Below are positions 29,307 through 38,690 of a DNA stretch of 64,000 bases, one piece after another; position 1 is the first letter of the stretch; each line of letters begins with the position of its first letter. Below the pieces are notes generated by a model. That model was not told where the DNA came from. It saw nothing but the letters and a program-made list of their open reading frames with translations, and did not search any database. This stretch comes from Ruminococcaceae bacterium UBA1036 (lineage in GTDB: Bacteria; Bacillota; Clostridia; Oscillospirales; Acutalibacteraceae). The stretch is taken from the NCBI GenBank assembly GCA_002316805.1, contig DCEF01000010.1, positions 62,001-126,000 on the forward strand, given 5' to 3'. Position numbers and translations under genes: made by a program.

Positions 29307-30074
29307 TTACTGGTTTTCCAGTGATGATTTATATTTGTTTACGATTTTATCGAGTTCACCGCTTGACTTCATATCTTTTAAAACACCGTTTATGGTGTTA
29401 AGCAGTTCTGCATTTCCTTTTTTAACTGCTATTGCATAGTGCTCAACTGTAAGCGCTTCCGGCAGCTTTACAATTTTATCAGAATTTTTGGATACAAATT
29501 TTTGAGCGGGGAAATCATCGATTACAACGGCATCAAGCTTGCCGTTAATAAGATCAGTTATTGCGTCGGCGCCTTTGTTAAGGCGTACAGTGTTAACATG
29601 CAGGTCATTTTTCCCGTCCTGGTTAGTGCAGTATGTATCACCTGTTGTGCCCTGCTGAACGCCAACCTTTTTGCCATTCAGGTCTTTGCGCGACTTAATT
29701 GGGCTGCCTTTGCGCACAATAATAGACTGCGCCGCATCAAAATACGGGATTGAAAAATCTACGTTTTTCTTTTTGTCATCAGTAATCGACATGCCTGCAG
29801 CCACAAAGTCGCATTTGTTTGTCTTAAGTTCCGTTACAAGCGAGTCAAAATCCACATCGTTGATTTTCAGTTTTTTGCCTGCTTTGCTTGCAATCTTGTT
29901 TGCAATGTCAACATCGATGCCTACGATTTTATCTTTTTCTTTGTACTCGAATGGCTCAAACTCAGCATTTGTCGACATGGTTATGGTGTCGCTGTTTTTC
30001 GGCGCACACGCTGTAAATGGAATAACTGCTGCAGTTGCAAGTATTGCAGCCATAATTGCTTTCAGTTTTTTCAT
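29307..30074 (-). CDS. Amino-acid ABC transporter substrate-binding lipoprotein
   Basis: 255 residues. Lipoprotein signal peptide with lipobox FTAC (Cys at about 23), then a type II periplasmic-binding fold: NAEFEPFEYKEKDKIVGIDVDIANKIA, VAAGMSITDDKKKNVDFSIPY and GVQQGTTGDTYC. Close to GlnH/FliY-type binding proteins for glutamine, cystine or other polar amino acids; ligand not determined. First gene of the operon, with a strong promoter 50 bp upstream. Confidence 0.93.
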   Translation of the reverse strand: MKKLKAIMAAILATAAVIPFTACAPKNSDTITMSTNAEFEPFEYKEKDKIVGIDVDIANKIASKAGKKLKINDVDFDSLVTELKTNKCDFVAAGMSITDDKKKNVDFSIPYFDAAQSIIVRKGSPIKSRKDLNGKKVGVQQGTTGDTYCTNQDGKNDLHVNTVRLNKGADAITDLINGKLDAVVIDDFPAQKFVSKNSDKIVKLPEALTVEHYAIAVKKGNAELLNTINGVLKDMKSSGELDKIVNKYKSSLENQ

Positions 30075-30120
30075 GACTTTCCCCTCTTTGATCTATGTAT
30101 GTTTTGATTGGAATATAAAT

Positions 30121-30149
30121 ATTATATAGCATAAATATACATATATCAA
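30121..30149 (-). promoter_or_regulatory. Sigma-A promoter of the ABC transporter operon
   Basis: Minus strand TTGATA, 17 bases, TATAAT. An AT-only inverted repeat (AATAATAATGAA / TTCATTATTATT, 30161-30190) lies just upstream. Confidence 0.8.
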
Positions 30150-30185
30150 GCTAATAAGCGAATAATAATGAATTTTTATTCATTA

Positions 30186-31055
30186 TTATTTTATGCTGTC
30201 CGACAGGATTAGCATATCATCCGGCATAGGGGCACGAAGCTTTACCATTCTGCCGCTTACTGGGTGGCAAAATTTTATCTCTGCACAGTGAAGCGCCTGA
30301 CGCTTTATCACAGAAACGTTTCCACCATACATGTCGTCGCCGGCAAGCGGGTGGCCAATGCTCGAAAAGTGGACGCGAATCTGATGGGTGCGCCCTGTTT
30401 TCAGATGAATGGCTGTAAAGCTGCATAAATTATTATACTTCAGCGTCCGCCACTGTGTTACAGCTTTCAAGCCGTCCGGCATTACGGCACGTTGAATTGT
30501 ATGGCCGGGTTTAAGCCCAATTGGGCTGTTAATTATTCCGCTCTGCGGCAGCATACCTTCACAAACCGCGAGATACGTTTTTTTAACCTTCCCTGAAAGC
30601 TGTGCCGCCGCAAATGGATGCTTCGCGAGGAGGACAATTCCGGTAGTGTCTTTGTCGAGCCTGTAGACCGGCCTGAAAGCGCAGCTTTCACCAGACTGGC
30701 ACATATGGTACGATACGGCGTTTGCAAGGCTTCCGCTACCGTGGCCAGGGCATGGGTACATTGCCATATCAGCTGGCTTGTTCACAGCAATAATATCCAT
30801 ATCTTCATAAATTACGGTGAGAGGCATTGGCTCAGGAGGTATTATTTTTTCGTCGTCAGGGAATGTTACAGTAACGCTCTCTCCGCCACGGAGCCGTTCC
30901 GGCGCTGTAACTGTTTTGCCTTGCCGCGTAATGCCACCATGTACCCGTTTAAGTTTTGCAGTCTGGCGCGCTGAAAGATGGATATAGTTCCGAAGGAAAC
31001 TGCGAAGAGTAATTCCATCGTAACTGTCAGGCACCGCAAAAGTTATACTGCGCAC
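30186..31055 (-). CDS. RluA-family pseudouridine synthase
   Basis: 289 residues. N-terminal S4-like domain (LRSFLRNYIHLSARQTAKLKR), then the catalytic domain with YRLDKDTTGIVLLAK (catalytic Asp) and GRTHQIRVHFSSIGHPLAGDDMYGG. RluD/RluC-type enzymes isomerise uridines in 23S rRNA; the exact site is unknown. GTG start at 31055 with GGAGG close upstream; the longer frame runs back into the terminator of ilvE. Confidence 0.9.
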   Translation of the reverse strand: MRSITFAVPDSYDGITLRSFLRNYIHLSARQTAKLKRVHGGITRQGKTVTAPERLRGGESVTVTFPDDEKIIPPEPMPLTVIYEDMDIIAVNKPADMAMYPCPGHGSGSLANAVSYHMCQSGESCAFRPVYRLDKDTTGIVLLAKHPFAAAQLSGKVKKTYLAVCEGMLPQSGIINSPIGLKPGHTIQRAVMPDGLKAVTQWRTLKYNNLCSFTAIHLKTGRTHQIRVHFSSIGHPLAGDDMYGGNVSVIKRQALHCAEIKFCHPVSGRMVKLRAPMPDDMLILSDSIK

Positions 31056-31068
31056 TAAGTCCTCCACA

Positions 31069-31107
31069 AAAATGCCACTCTGCACTTTTACTGCGGAGTG
31101 GCTCTTT
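31069..31107 (-). terminator. Intrinsic terminator after ilvE
   Basis: GCCACTCCGCA pairs with TGCAGAGTGGC (one wobble), followed by ATTTTTG on the minus strand; T-rich on the other side as well. Confidence 0.8.
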
Positions 31108-31142
31108 TTAATTCTAAAAAATGTCCTTATATTACAAGCCTG

Positions 31143-32213
31143 TCAGCAGACCTTTGTTGTCCAGCCCATGTCATCCGGCAGTGTACCCCACTGGATACCT
31201 GTAAGTGTATCATAAAGCTTCTGCGTGAGCTTACCTGTTTTGCCGCCATTGATTAATGCAACATCGTCTTTGTAGCGCAGTTCGCCGACTGGAGAAATTA
31301 CAGCAGCGGTCCCTGTGCCAAAGACTTCTTCCAGCTTTCCTTCTTTCGAAGCCTTCATAACATCAACGATTGGAAGGCGGTCCACTGAAACCTTGTAGCC
31401 CCATTTTTTGAGTAGCTCAATGCATGACATACGCGTGACCCCGGGAAGAACAGTGCCCACAGTAGGCGCAGTGTAAACTGTGCCGTTGATCTTAAAGAAG
31501 CAGTTCATTGAGCCAACTTCTTCAACATACTTGCGCTCCACGCCGTCAAGCCAAAGCGTCTGGCTGTAACCGAGCGACTCTGCCGTTTCCTGGGAAATCA
31601 AAGATGCCGCATAGTTGCCGCCGCATTTGATATACCCTGTTCCACCAGGCGCAGCACGGATGTATTTGTCTTCAACATAAATCTTAACAGGGCTAAGGCC
31701 TGTCGAATAATAAGCGGCCACCGGGCAGCATATAATAATAAACTCATAAGTATCCGAAGGCTTTACGCCAAGATGCGCTTCAGTTGCAATCGAAAATGGG
31801 CGTATGTAAAGTGATTCGCCCGGCCTCGACGGAACCCAGTCTTTTTCCGTTTTTACAATCGCCTTTACCGCTTCCACAAAATCATCTTCAGGTATAGTCG
31901 GCATACACATACGCTCATTTGTAGATTTGAAACGTGCGGCATTTCTATCTGGGCGGAACAACTGAATTGAACCGTCCGGTGTGCGATATGCTTTCATGCC
32001 CTCGAAGGATTCCTGCGCATAATGCAGAACAATTGCAGCCGGGTCAAGCTGGAGCTTTTCATACGGTACAATTCTTTGATTATACCAGCCTTTACCCCCC
32101 TTGTAATCCATTACGAACATGTGGTCCGTAAAAATCGTCCCAAATGGAAGCGGGTCTCCTGGAGCCGGCTTTTTCTTTGGGCTTTTCGTAAGTTCATAGC
32201 GGATTTCCTGCAT
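31143..32213 (-). CDS. ilvE: Branched-chain amino-acid aminotransferase
   Basis: 356 residues, fold-type IV PLP enzyme (eukaryote-like/long BCAT group). Transfers the amino group between glutamate and the keto acids of Leu, Ile and Val. PLP Lys lies in GTGYIKCGGNYAAS; further marks are VLHYAQESFEGMKAYR, RPFSIATEAHLGV, and GTGTAAVISPVGEL. Own promoter (32268-32296) and terminator; no T-box leader is visible. Confidence 0.96.
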   Translation of the reverse strand: MQEIRYELTKSPKKKPAPGDPLPFGTIFTDHMFVMDYKGGKGWYNQRIVPYEKLQLDPAAIVLHYAQESFEGMKAYRTPDGSIQLFRPDRNAARFKSTNERMCMPTIPEDDFVEAVKAIVKTEKDWVPSRPGESLYIRPFSIATEAHLGVKPSDTYEFIIICCPVAAYYSTGLSPVKIYVEDKYIRAAPGGTGYIKCGGNYAASLISQETAESLGYSQTLWLDGVERKYVEEVGSMNCFFKINGTVYTAPTVGTVLPGVTRMSCIELLKKWGYKVSVDRLPIVDVMKASKEGKLEEVFGTGTAAVISPVGELRYKDDVALINGGKTGKLTQKLYDTLTGIQWGTLPDDMGWTTKVC

Positions 32214-32267
32214 TACAAATTCCTTCTTTCATATTATTTAACAACATTAATTTGATAATTGTTTACG

Positions 32268-32296
32268 ATTATATCATTTCCTGCATATGATTTCAA
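32268..32296 (-). promoter_or_regulatory. Sigma-A promoter of ilvE
   Basis: Minus strand TTGAAA, 17 bases, TATAAT, about 55 bases before the start codon. Confidence 0.8.
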
Positions 32297-32338
32297 GAAT
32301 TAATCCTGCAATCTTTAAAACTTTAATATGCTATTATA

Positions 32339-33685
32339 CTAAATGGCATTCCGAAGACCTTTTGGATAATGGTTTTTTAAGTGCCCGGAAGAGCATTTCC
32401 CGAAACCTGTCATAACGCTGTCAACGGCTACGCCGCACCAGCCCTTTTCCGATGACGGCACCTCCAATTCTTCACCATGAAGAAAAGCTGATATTTCTTT
32501 TGAATCATGCGCAAAACTGACAACATTACGCAGCTCCTCCGGATTGGCCGCCATATAGAGCGCATGTGCAGGCTCAACCCTTCCCGGGTGTAGCGTTCCG
32601 GCCAAAATGCCTACGCGCATCACACCGAGGCTGTCAACATCTGTCTGAGGGAAAAAGTCCGGCAGAATATAAAACCTGTCACGGCAGCGTACAACATGTT
32701 GTTTCGGTTCTTCTGAAAGAATTTTTTCAAAAAGCTCTCTTGCCGGTTCTGTTTCCCTGCCTTCTTTCGGATGGCAGTATTCTAAACAGCATTGGTTTGC
32801 TGAAAGCCTGCGCATTTTTGAAACAAAATGGCCTTCACCGCCGTCCATGGGAAATATGCGGCGCGCTTTCGGAAGAAAAGCAGGCCTTCCAAAAGATACA
32901 CCGCAGTCTTCAATTTCAAAATCCGTATGGTTCTTTAAAAAAGCAGAAATCACCCCTTCATTTTCTTCTTGTGAGAACGTGCAAGTTGAATAAACAAGCA
33001 CACCGTTTTCCTTTATGGCAAGCGAAGCGCTTTCAAGTATGGCAAGTTGCCTTGTGGCACAGGCTTTTACGTGTTCCGGGCTCCAGTCGCGCACTGCCTC
33101 GTCGCTTCTGCGGAACATGCCCTCCCCAGAGCACGGGGCGTCTACAAGCACACGGTCGAAAAAGCCTTGCAGCCTGTGGCACAAAACATCTGGATGGCAG
33201 CATGAAACAACCGCATTCCTCGCTCCGACGCGTTCAAGATTTGAAAGCAGTGTTTCTGCGCGCTTAGGGATTATTTCGTTTGACCACAAAAGTCCTTTGC
33301 CACCCATAAGAGAAGCTATCTGTGTAGATTTGCCGCCCGGCGCCGCACAAAGGTCAAGAATTTTTTCGCCGGCCTGCGGTGATAAAACCGTCACAGCAGA
33401 CGAAGCCGATGGTTCCTGCACATAAAACGCACCTGCATGATGCATTGGCAGATGGCCTATCTTTTCCACATCTGAAGGGATATAAAATTCCAAATGAGAA
33501 AATGGTGATGGCTCCATGGGAAATGGCAAAGACGATTCTAAAGCATCAAAACTGCACTTAAGCGTATTCAGGTGTATGCCACGGTACGCCGGCCTCGAAT
33601 AAGCACTAATAAATTCGGGGTATTCCACACCAAGCATATTTTTCATACGTTTACAGTATTCCGATGGTAGACAAATCAATTTCAT
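32339..33685 (-). CDS. 16S rRNA (cytosine-C5)-methyltransferase, RsmF/YebU-like
   Basis: 448 residues. SAM-dependent RNA m5C methyltransferase of the NOL1/NOP2/sun family: SAM loop ILDLCAAPGGKSTQIASLM, the PC motif VLVDAPCSGEGMFRR, and the catalytic Cys in LVYSTCTFSQEENEGV. The long C-terminal part resembles the RsmF extension (PUA-like). The open frame continues 132 bp further up without support. ATG at 33685 has GGAG only a few bases away, so a TTG two codons later (spacing nine) is also possible. Confidence 0.88.
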   Translation of the reverse strand: MKLICLPSEYCKRMKNMLGVEYPEFISAYSRPAYRGIHLNTLKCSFDALESSLPFPMEPSPFSHLEFYIPSDVEKIGHLPMHHAGAFYVQEPSASSAVTVLSPQAGEKILDLCAAPGGKSTQIASLMGGKGLLWSNEIIPKRAETLLSNLERVGARNAVVSCCHPDVLCHRLQGFFDRVLVDAPCSGEGMFRRSDEAVRDWSPEHVKACATRQLAILESASLAIKENGVLVYSTCTFSQEENEGVISAFLKNHTDFEIEDCGVSFGRPAFLPKARRIFPMDGGEGHFVSKMRRLSANQCCLEYCHPKEGRETEPARELFEKILSEEPKQHVVRCRDRFYILPDFFPQTDVDSLGVMRVGILAGTLHPGRVEPAHALYMAANPEELRNVVSFAHDSKEISAFLHGEELEVPSSEKGWCGVAVDSVMTGFGKCSSGHLKNHYPKGLRNAI

Positions 33686-33757
33686 CAGCTCCAAATACAT
33701 ATAATGGTATAAATCCTGCCCTGCGAGAAACAATACTGCACAAAGGGGGTGAACGCC

Positions 33758-33919
33758 TTGGATAAGCAGTCCCAGAAAAGTAGAAAAGGCAATTCTTCTA
33801 AGCAGGGAGGCGGCCATGTGAAAAAAGGTTCCGACTCATGCCATTCGTCAGCTAACGACTGCAGGGATACAGAAGAAAGCAATTGCAAAGATGAAGAAGA
33901 AAACGACTACAGAAACTAA
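33758..33919 (+). CDS. Small hypothetical protein, Lys/Ser/Glu-rich
   Basis: 53 residues beginning MDKQSQKSRKGNSSKQGGG from a TTG start. AAAGGGGGTG stands six bases upstream, a near-perfect Shine-Dalgarno, and a terminator follows right after the stop. The N-terminal half is basic, the C-terminal half acidic (EESNCKDEEENDY) with three Cys; it has no membrane segment and looks disordered. No family recognised. It lies between two minus-strand genes, with possible -10 elements (TATAAT 33700, TATAAA 33708). Confidence 0.6.
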   Translation: MDKQSQKSRKGNSSKQGGGHVKKGSDSCHSSANDCRDTEESNCKDEEENDYRN

Positions 33920-33927
33920 GCACTAAA

Positions 33928-33966
33928 CAAGCGGCTCCGTGCTTTTTGCGCATGGAACCGCTTTCT
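33928..33966. terminator. Probable bidirectional terminator
   Basis: AAGCGG-CTCC-GTGC and its near complement around TTTTT, with one mismatch and one wobble, T-rich after the stem on the plus strand. It serves the small ORF and the converging YitT gene. Confidence 0.7.
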
Positions 33967-33967
33967 T

Positions 33968-34924
33968 CTACCTTCTGCGGTAAACAGTCCGTTTATGTTT
34001 TTTTGCTTTAAGGCGTTTCATCTGCCTCTGATCAACCTTTGCCTGGCGAAAGCCTTCCCCTGTGATTTCACCTGCATCACCCACTATAAGGAATGCCCTG
34101 CGGTCAATCGTATGCACAATGTCCTTAACTTCCGCCACCTCAAAACGCCTTACAGCGCAGAGGAGCACCTCACCTTCCTTACCTGAGTAAGCACCGCATG
34201 ACTTTAAAATCGTAACGCCGCGGTCTACATCTTCCAGAATGGCATTCGCAATTTCACGGCTTTTAGATGAAATTATGAACAGTACTTTCCCTGTGCCAAT
34301 ATCTGTGCCATAAAGGATTGTATCTATAAGCTTAGAACAAACGAAAATAGAAATAATCGCGTACATTGCATTTTCTATGTTCCGGTAAACGAACGCTGAC
34401 GCAATTACTACAACACCGTCGACACACAGCATAAGTTTTCCTATCGGAATGAAACGAACATGCCTTCCAAGTAAACGGGCTATCAGGTCGGTGCCACCAG
34501 TCGTCGCGCTGCGCATAAAAATCAGCGCAAGTGCTACGCCCAGCAGAACACCGCCAAAAATTGACGCGAGCATCATGTTGCCCCTATACGGCACAATGAA
34601 AGGGTTGATGGCATCAATCGCAACAGAAGAAATAACTGTTGCAAAAAGGCTTTTTATAACACCTAAGAAACCGATTTCTGCAAAAGCCCATATAAAAATA
34701 GGTATATTCATCAAAAGCGTCATAATACCTATAGGCAGGCCAGTAGTATAATTAATCATAGTGCATATGCCAGACAAACCGCCTGGCGCAATATGGTTTG
34801 GAGCAGTGAACATATCTATTGAAATACCCATCAGAATGCTTCCTGCAATATAAGCTGAAAAATCTTTTGCAATCACAAACGCTTTTTGAGGCGCCTTTGC
34901 TTTTATAGCCTGAACAGGCGGCAT
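33968..34924 (-). CDS. YitT family membrane protein (DUF161/DUF2179)
   Basis: 318 residues. Five to six membrane segments (GSILMGISIDMFTAPNHIAPGGLSG is the family start) followed by a soluble DUF2179 domain (GVTILKSCGAYSGKEGEVLLC) and a very basic tail RLKAKKHKRTVYRRR. The function of the family is not established; transport has been proposed. AAAGGTGG eight bases before the ATG at 34924 supports this start rather than the in-frame GTG 12 bp up. Confidence 0.9.
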   Translation of the reverse strand: MPPVQAIKAKAPQKAFVIAKDFSAYIAGSILMGISIDMFTAPNHIAPGGLSGICTMINYTTGLPIGIMTLLMNIPIFIWAFAEIGFLGVIKSLFATVISSVAIDAINPFIVPYRGNMMLASIFGGVLLGVALALIFMRSATTGGTDLIARLLGRHVRFIPIGKLMLCVDGVVVIASAFVYRNIENAMYAIISIFVCSKLIDTILYGTDIGTGKVLFIISSKSREIANAILEDVDRGVTILKSCGAYSGKEGEVLLCAVRRFEVAEVKDIVHTIDRRAFLIVGDAGEITGEGFRQAKVDQRQMKRLKAKKHKRTVYRRR

Positions 34925-34974
34925 TTTAACTACCACCTTTCCCGATTAAACATTACTTCGTTTTATTATTTGTT

Positions 34975-35376
34975 TTAATTGATGGATGTGTTTTCTATTG
35001 TTTCAAATAGTTCGCGCATGCGTTCAGTACTGCCGCATAAGTATAAATAGCCAAACAGTGCTTCAACAGCAGTTGCAGTGTGGTAATCAGACTGGCATGC
35101 ATTTTTAGGCACATGGCCAGGATGCGCATTTTTGCCGCGCCTGAATACTGCAGCCTCCTCTTCTGTAAGAAGGGGCAGAAGAGCGTGTGCTGCCCTTGCC
35201 TGAGACTTGCAGCAGACATACTGCACAGAAAGCCTGTGCAGCTCAGAAACCGGCCGGCTGCCCTTGCACACGATCCGTTCGCGAACAAGAAGCTCAAACA
35301 CAGCATCACCTAAAAAAGCCAGAGTAAGCGGGCTGAGCTGCTTAGGGTCACAGCCATCACACAGCATACATTCCAA
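34975..35376 (-). CDS. mrnC: Mini-ribonuclease III
   Basis: 133 residues: an RNase III catalytic domain without a dsRNA-binding domain, which trims the ends of 23S rRNA precursor in Firmicutes. The metal-binding signature is LAFLGDAVFELLVRE; later HPGHVPKNACQSDYHTATAVEALFGYLYL carries the second acidic cluster. Lies 13 bp after obgE. Confidence 0.94.
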   Translation of the reverse strand: MECMLCDGCDPKQLSPLTLAFLGDAVFELLVRERIVCKGSRPVSELHRLSVQYVCCKSQARAAHALLPLLTEEEAAVFRRGKNAHPGHVPKNACQSDYHTATAVEALFGYLYLCGSTERMRELFETIENTSIN

Positions 35377-35389
35377 TATTCAGCTCACC

Positions 35390-36661
35390 TTATTCTACAA
35401 AATTAAATTCAAGCCCGTATATGCTTACAGTGTTGCCTTCCCGTATGCCGGCATTACGCAGGGCTGTGATAACTCCGGCTTTTTCGAGGATATTTTCAAA
35501 ATACCTCATTGAGTCCTGGTCATCGAACCTGATCGACTTCATTGTGCGGTAAAGCCAGTCCCCCTCAACTGTGAAAACGCCGTTTACATTTTTAATTGTA
35601 AACTTATTTTCACCATCCTGTGCAGCTGGAGGTGCTGCTTCCGGTTCCGGCTGGTACCGTCGGATAGGCGGAAGTTTGCTGAGAAGTTCGCTTATCCTGT
35701 TTATGAGCGGTTTTACCTGATAATTTATAGCAGCCATAATCGGGAAAAACTCATAGCCCTGTTTTTCTACAAATTCACGGAAATCTGCAACCTGCCTGTC
35801 AGTTGCAAGGTCACATTTATTTCCGGCAACAATCATCGGCCGTTTGGCTAAGTCGGAATTAAATTTTTTAAGCTCCGAGTTTATAACCATAAAATCATTT
35901 TTGGGATCGCGGCCTTCGCTGCCGGATACATCTACAATGTGGAGGAGCAACCGGCAACGCTCCACATGGCGCAGGAACTGATGGCCAAGGCCGGCGCCAT
36001 CGCTTGCACCTTCAACAAGACCAGGAATATCGGCCATAACAAACGAATGGCCCGGCCCGGCATTCACTACTCCTAAAACAGGTGTGACAGTTGTGAAATG
36101 ATAATTGGCAATTTCAGGCTTTGCTTCACTTACAACAGATACCAAAGTCGACTTTCCTACATTCGGGTAGCCAACGAGGCCCACATCGGCCAACAGTTTC
36201 AGTTCGAGTTGAAGCTCCAATGTTTCACCGTCAGCCCCGGCTTTTGCAAAGCGCGGCGTCTGCCTTGTGGATGTGGCAAAATGCGCATTCCCCCATCCGC
36301 CGCGGCCGCCTTTTGCTATTACCTGCGGTTTATCAGAAGAAAGGTCAGCAATAAGCCTACCTTTCTCGGCGTCTTTAAGCAGCGTTCCACGCGGCACACG
36401 GATTATAAGGTTGGCACCTTTTTTTCCGCTGCAGCGGCTACCTCGGCCATTCTGGCCGGATTCTGCAGAAAATTTATGCCTGTAGCGAAAATCCGAAAGC
36501 GTCGAAAGGCTGTCATCGGCCTGGAAAATAACATTTCCACCGCGGCCTCCGTCGCCGCCGTCAGGCCCACCTGAAGCAACATATTTTTCACGGTGGAACG
36601 CGACTGCACCGTCGCCGCCTTTTCCTGCACATATTCTGATTTTGGCGTTATCTATAAACAT
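35390..36661 (-). CDS. obgE: GTPase ObgE/CgtA
   Basis: 423 residues. Glycine-rich Obg domain (VASGGPDGGDGGRGGNVIF), then the G domain with GYPNVGKST, DIPGLVEGA and NKCD, and a C-terminal OCT domain. Works in 50S subunit maturation and, in Bacillus, in the general stress response and sporulation. A terminator sits between rpmA and obgE, so read-through or a separate promoter is needed. Confidence 0.97.
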   Translation of the reverse strand: MFIDNAKIRICAGKGGDGAVAFHREKYVASGGPDGGDGGRGGNVIFQADDSLSTLSDFRYRHKFSAESGQNGRGSRCSGKKGANLIIRVPRGTLLKDAEKGRLIADLSSDKPQVIAKGGRGGWGNAHFATSTRQTPRFAKAGADGETLELQLELKLLADVGLVGYPNVGKSTLVSVVSEAKPEIANYHFTTVTPVLGVVNAGPGHSFVMADIPGLVEGASDGAGLGHQFLRHVERCRLLLHIVDVSGSEGRDPKNDFMVINSELKKFNSDLAKRPMIVAGNKCDLATDRQVADFREFVEKQGYEFFPIMAAINYQVKPLINRISELLSKLPPIRRYQPEPEAAPPAAQDGENKFTIKNVNGVFTVEGDWLYRTMKSIRFDDQDSMRYFENILEKAGVITALRNAGIREGNTVSIYGLEFNFVE

Positions 36662-36710
36662 ATTTTGCCATCCCCCTCACCAGCTGTCTATTATTCTGCA
36701 CCTAAACATG

Positions 36711-36740
36711 AAAAAAATCCCGGGCGAAAACACCCGGGAC
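36711..36740 (-). terminator. Intrinsic terminator after rpmA
   Basis: TCCCGGG, eight-base loop, CCCGGGA, followed by TTTTTTT on the minus strand. It would reduce transcription from the ribosomal protein genes into obgE. Confidence 0.85.
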
Positions 36741-36766
36741 TTTCCTTCTTGTTTTTCGCCGCTAAA

Positions 36767-37048
36767 TTACTGCTCGGCGTAGACACTGACCTTCTTGCGG
36801 TCTTTGCCAAGATGCTCGAATTTCACGGTGCCATCAATCAGGGCAAACAGGGAGTCGTCGGAACCTTTGCCGACATTTGCACCAGGATGGATATGCGTCC
36901 CGCGCTGTTTCACCAGAATATTGCCTGCTAAAACGAACTGGCCGTCAGCCCGCTTAACACCGAGGCGCTTGGATTCGGAATCGCGGCCGTTTTTTGTCGA
37001 GCCCATTCCTTTTTTATGAGCAAAAAGCTGAATATTAACTTTCAGCAT
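36767..37048 (-). CDS. rpmA: 50S ribosomal protein L27
   Basis: 93 residues. Begins [20 protein letters not shown]: the first nine residues are the Firmicutes extension that the protease Prp removes before the Ala, exposing the N-terminus that reaches the peptidyl-transferase centre. The prp gene is the next one upstream. Typical [18 protein letters not shown] follows. Confidence 0.98.
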   Translation of the reverse strand: MLKVNIQLFAHKKGMGSTKNGRDSESKRLGVKRADGQFVLAGNILVKQRGTHIHPGANVGKGSDDSLFALIDGTVKFEHLGKDRKKVSVYAEQ

Positions 37049-37050
37049 AA

Positions 37051-37368
37051 TTACACCTCCATATCGGTTAACGTAATATAATTTGAATACTGCTTCTGCA
37101 AGGACACCATATGAACGTGGAAACCTTCAAGTACCACTCTGCATGAAGTACTTTCCGCAGTTGGAATTTTAAGTGACATAAAACCGTCTTTCACCGAAAC
37201 ATCCGCATTTGCCTTAACAATATCGGTTATGGTGTTGGCAGCCATATAAGCTGCCGAAGAAACAGCAGCACAAACAATGTCGGCTCCTGCTTCCGCCATG
37301 CCGGAATGTCCGCTTATGCGAAACCCCAGCAGTACTTTGCCCCTTTTAAAAAATTCCGCGTGAATCAT
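37051..37368 (-). CDS. prp: Ribosomal-processing cysteine protease Prp
   Basis: 105 residues. Cleaves the N-terminal extension of L27. Catalytic His21 in GFRISGHSG and Cys33 in DIVCAAVS, with the spacing known from Staphylococcus Prp. Located between rplU and rpmA, as usual in Firmicutes. Confidence 0.95.
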   Translation of the reverse strand: MIHAEFFKRGKVLLGFRISGHSGMAEAGADIVCAAVSSAAYMAANTITDIVKANADVSVKDGFMSLKIPTAESTSCRVVLEGFHVHMVSLQKQYSNYITLTDMEV

Positions 37369-37377
37369 AAAGTCAAG

Positions 37378-37686
37378 CTAAGCGTTGATTGATTCAATCT
37401 GAACCTTGGTATACGGCTGCCTGTGACCCATCTTGCGCTTTTCGTTTTTCTTAGGTTTGTAAGTAAAGACAGTGATTTTCGGCGACTTGCCGTTCTTCAA
37501 AACTTTTCCACTTACCGTGGCACCTTCTACATAAGGTACGCCAATCTTCAGCCCGTCATCACCATCGAGCGCAAGAACTTTGAACTCTACTGTAGAGTCC
37601 TTTTCAGCTGCAAGCTTTTCCACAAAGATGACATCATCTTTCTGGACCTTGTACTGCTTGCCACCAGTTTCAATTACTGCAAACAT
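37378..37686 (-). CDS. rplU: 50S ribosomal protein L21
   Basis: 102 residues starting [18 protein letters not shown] and ending with [14 protein letters not shown], both typical. First gene of rplU-prp-rpmA. Expression is probably feedback-controlled through the structured leader upstream. An in-frame TTG directly before the ATG is not needed. Confidence 0.98.
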   Translation of the reverse strand: MFAVIETGGKQYKVQKDDVIFVEKLAAEKDSTVEFKVLALDGDDGLKIGVPYVEGATVSGKVLKNGKSPKITVFTYKPKKNEKRKMGHRQPYTKVQIESINA

Positions 37687-37760
37687 CAATAAGGCCCTGC
37701 CTTCTTAAAATCTCGCTATTGGCGGGCGGGCAAAAACCTCTTCAGCCCGCAATAAGCGGC
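37687..37760 (-). ncRNA. L21 leader (ribosomal protein leader)
   Basis: The 5' UTR of rplU on the minus strand contains GCGGGCTGAAGAGG and GCCCGCCCGCCAATAGCGAG, which pair through GCGGGC/GCCCGC. Position and sequence look like the Firmicutes L21 leader family, where L21 is thought to bind and lower its own expression. Not verified with a covariance model. Confidence 0.65.
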
Positions 37761-37766
37761 TTTTTT

Positions 37767-37795
37767 ATTCTACCATATTGCGTTATTTTTGTCAA
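37767..37795 (-). promoter_or_regulatory. Sigma-A promoter of rplU-prp-rpmA
   Basis: Minus strand TTGACA, 17 bases, TAGAAT, giving a transcript start near 37760 at the edge of the leader. Confidence 0.85.
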
Positions 37796-37802
37796 CGGAG
37801 AT

Positions 37803-38690
37803 TCAATGCTTCCTCGAGGCAAGTTTTTCCGCAAATTCTGCAAGGAACGATGTGTCCCCGCTAAAGCTGCCAAGGGCTAAAACAGCAGTTTTTGTCAGCT
37901 CACTCACCGCGCGCTTTGCCTTTCCCATGCCAAGTATGGAAACATAAGTGCTCTTGCTGTTTTCGCTGTCACTCCCCACAGGTTTGCCCATAGCTTCCGG
38001 GCTGCCCTCAACATCGAGGATATCATCTACAATTTGAAATGCAAAACCTATCGAAGCAGCATATTCATCTGCGGCACGGATAAGTTTTTTATTTGCTCCG
38101 GCAATGATACAGCCCATCTGTGCCGCAGCGCGTATGAGTGCACCCGTTTTGCATTCGTCCATCTTCTGCAGCGTTTCCATGGAAAATTTTTTGGCCTCAC
38201 TCTCAAGGTCAATAGCCTGACCTCCAGCCATGCCATAAGGGCCAGCAGCACGTGCCAAAATGCCGGCTGCAGCTGCTGCCCGCTCTGCGCCTACCCCACG
38301 CACACTTTCCGGCGAAAGCATCGTGTCAAATGCCATGGCCTGAAGCGCATCGCCAGCAAGCATTGCCTGTGCTTCACCAAATACAACGTGGTTTGAAGGC
38401 TTCCCCCTGCGAAGGCTGTCATTGTCCATGCATGGCAAATCATCATGAATTAGAGAATACGTGTGGATCATCTCTACCGCACATGCAAATGGTATTGCTG
38501 CTTCCTGGTCACCACCACATAGGCCGCAGAATTCAAGGACAAGCGTTGGGCGGATACGCTTTCCCCCTGCAAGCAGGCTGTAGCGCATAGCCTTAAAAAG
38601 TCCGGACTGCAACAGCGAGACCCCAGGCACATAAGTTTCGAGCGCGCCTTCAACTTCCGAAACATAGTCGCTGCGCTTAATTCTGCCCAT
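37803..38690 (-). CDS. ispA: Polyprenyl (farnesyl) diphosphate synthase
   Basis: 295 residues. Condenses IPP with allylic diphosphates. First Asp-rich motif DDLPCMDND, second DDILD, plus GGKRIRP. The chain-length region before the first motif has Tyr-Ser (TYSLIHDD), as in short-chain farnesyl synthases. Overlaps xseB by 14 bp. Confidence 0.94.
   Translation of the reverse strand: MGRIKRSDYVSEVEGALETYVPGVSLLQSGLFKAMRYSLLAGGKRIRPTLVLEFCGLCGGDQEAAIPFACAVEMIHTYSLIHDDLPCMDNDSLRRGKPSNHVVFGEAQAMLAGDALQAMAFDTMLSPESVRGVGAERAAAAAGILARAAGPYGMAGGQAIDLESEAKKFSMETLQKMDECKTGALIRAAAQMGCIIAGANKKLIRAADEYAASIGFAFQIVDDILDVEGSPEAMGKPVGSDSENSKSTYVSILGMGKAKRAVSELTKTAVLALGSFSGDTSFLAEFAEKLASRKH

Noticed and set aside
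32214..32338. T-box leader for ilvE
   Set aside because: The leader is short and has no T-box sequence or terminator.
32566..33267. 233-codon plus-strand ORF opposite the rRNA methyltransferase gene
   Set aside because: Antisense to catalytic motifs of a known family; no own signals.
36098..36574. 158-codon plus-strand ORF opposite obgE
   Set aside because: Antisense to the Gly-rich Obg domain, which gives long open reverse frames.
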